Source: Gemmatimonadota bacterium (GTDB taxonomy: Bacteria; JAAXHH01). From it: DNA of 64,000 nucleotides. This document shows, piece after piece, positions 63,338-64,000 of the stretch. Every line of letters starts with the position of its first letter. Position 1 is the first letter of the stretch. A model generated the notes under the pieces. That model was not told where the DNA came from. It did no database searches and saw only the letters and a list, made by a program, of their open reading frames with translations. Location: positions 1-64,000 of the forward strand of contig JAPPBT010000025.1 of the NCBI GenBank assembly GCA_026702745.1. Direction: 5' to 3'. A program made the position numbers and the translations under genes.

Positions 63338-64000
63338 ATGATCGAGAACGAGTTGATGTACGGTGTGATCGTCGCGGGCCTGCTGGGAATGATCTACGCT
63401 GTCTGGAGGGCGGCCTGGATCAACGGGCAGGATGAGGGGACGGACAGGATGAAAGCCATCGGCGCCAGCATTTCCGAAGGCGCCATGGCCTTCCTCAAGG
63501 CGGAGTACCGGGTCCTGGCTATCTTCGTCGTGGTCGTGGCCGTGTTGCTGGCCGTGGCGAACATGGGCAAGGTCGAGTCCAGCGCCCTCATCGCCCTGTC
63601 CTTCGTCACCGGCGCCCTGGCTTCCGGTCTGGCCGGATTCCTGGGCATGCGCGTGGCCGTACGGGCCAATACGCGGACGACCCACGCGGCGCGGTCCGGA
63701 CTGGCCCAGGCGCTGCACGTGGCCTTTGCCGGCGGGTCGGTCATGGGTCTGAACGTGGTGGGTCTGGGTGTCCTGGGACTCGGCGGCCTGTTCATCCTCT
63801 ACACGGGGCTTTTCGGAATCGACGAGTCGGGTATCGGCCGCGTGCTGAACGTCATCTCCGGCTTCTCACTGGGCGCTTCGTCCATCGCCCTTTTCGCCCG
63901 CGTGGGCGGGGGCATCTACACCAAGGCGGCCGACGTGGGCGCCGACCTGGTGGGCAAGGTGGAGGCCGGCATTCCCGAGGACCATCCCCTTAATCCTGCC
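63338..64000 (+). CDS. hppA: Membrane-bound ion-pumping pyrophosphatase (3' part outside the window)
   Basis: The frame runs from ATG 63338 (AAAGGGA four bases upstream) to the last base without a stop: 221 residues. The visible part has the N-terminal helices ([35 protein letters not shown]), [39 protein letters not shown], and [36 protein letters not shown]. These are strongly diagnostic of membrane pyrophosphatases, including the [15 protein letters not shown] pyrophosphate-binding region. It pumps H+ or Na+ using PPi. Whether it is the K+-dependent type cannot be seen, because the deciding residue lies beyond the window. Confidence 0.95.
   Translation, partial: MIENELMYGVIVAGLLGMIYAVWRAAWINGQDEGTDRMKAIGASISEGAMAFLKAEYRVLAIFVVVVAVLLAVANMGKVESSALIALSFVTGALASGLAGFLGMRVAVRANTRTTHAARSGLAQALHVAFAGGSVMGLNVVGLGVLGLGGLFILYTGLFGIDESGIGRVLNVISGFSLGASSIALFARVGGGIYTKAADVGADLVGKVEAGIPEDHPLNPA

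Overview
The window is about 63% GC by eye. Its genes are short-spaced and use ATG, GTG and TTG starts with AGGAG-type ribosome sites. The content suggests an uncultivated, Gram-negative-type aerobic heterotroph: TonB/ExbBD, lipoproteins, cytochrome c maturation, methylmalonyl-CoA metabolism, and many sugar/amino-acid oxidoreductases, PhyH dioxygenases and sulfatases. This mix resembles metagenome-assembled Latescibacterota/Gemmatimonadota-like bacteria. That is an inference from gene content, since there is no rRNA or other marker to settle it.

Layout. 0-4.3 kb: the end of an APH-type kinase, then a two-gene, clearly AT-richer operon (842-4267). It encodes a RecQ helicase fused to a ComF-like phosphoribosyltransferase, abutting a DprA-like protein. 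This is the most interesting module. 4.3-9.6 kb (minus): purE-purK, an ABC-F ATPase, a YpdA-like bacillithiol-disulfide reductase, and a DCC thiol-disulfide protein broken by one in-frame TGA. 9.8-17.2 kb (minus): enoyl-CoA hydratase, two DSD1/D-threonine-aldolase-type PLP enzymes, a Gfo/Idh/MocA oxidoreductase and an MFS transporter with C-terminal HEAT repeats. 17.4-29.9 kb: coiled-coil membrane protein, ccmH, LysR regulator, myo-inositol-phosphate synthase, queF, bacilliredoxin, sugar isomerase, two Gfo/Idh/MocA enzymes, a transsulfuration enzyme, an ArsR/ArsI-like pair and a beta-propeller protein. 30-38.5 kb: two-domain M16 peptidase, Rieske oxygenase, and a fully overlapping potA-D-B-C-type polyamine/amine ABC operon. 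38.7-46.3 kb: a phosphatase/3-methyladenine glycosylase fusion, PC4-like protein, aminotransferase, PhyH protein, acidic lipoprotein, sulfatase and dGTPase. 46.3-49.5 kb is gene-poor: tRNA-Gln(CTG), tRNA-Glu(CTC), a frameshifted small membrane gene, a 51-residue membrane protein, a MarR regulator, and a strongly AT-rich stretch ending in three DnaA-box-like 9-mers. 49.5-64 kb is almost entirely plus strand: coiled-coil proteins, PIG-L deacetylase with a CBM9-like tail, methylmalonyl-CoA mutase and epimerase, PstS-like lipoprotein, TPR protein, ExbB-ExbD-ExbD-TonB, and the start of a membrane pyrophosphatase running off the edge.

How the genes fit together. The YpdA-like reductase, the bacilliredoxin and the broken DCC protein point to low-molecular-weight thiol redox. 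The Pot operon next to a Rieske oxygenase, with an aminotransferase nearby, suggests uptake and oxidation of amines. PstS-like/TPR/ExbB/ExbD/TonB form an outer-membrane energisation block. A recurring structural theme is short direct repeats placed on or just after stop codons: seven gene ends carry them (6.5, 11.2, 29.9, 45.0, 53.2, 53.8 and 56.4 kb).
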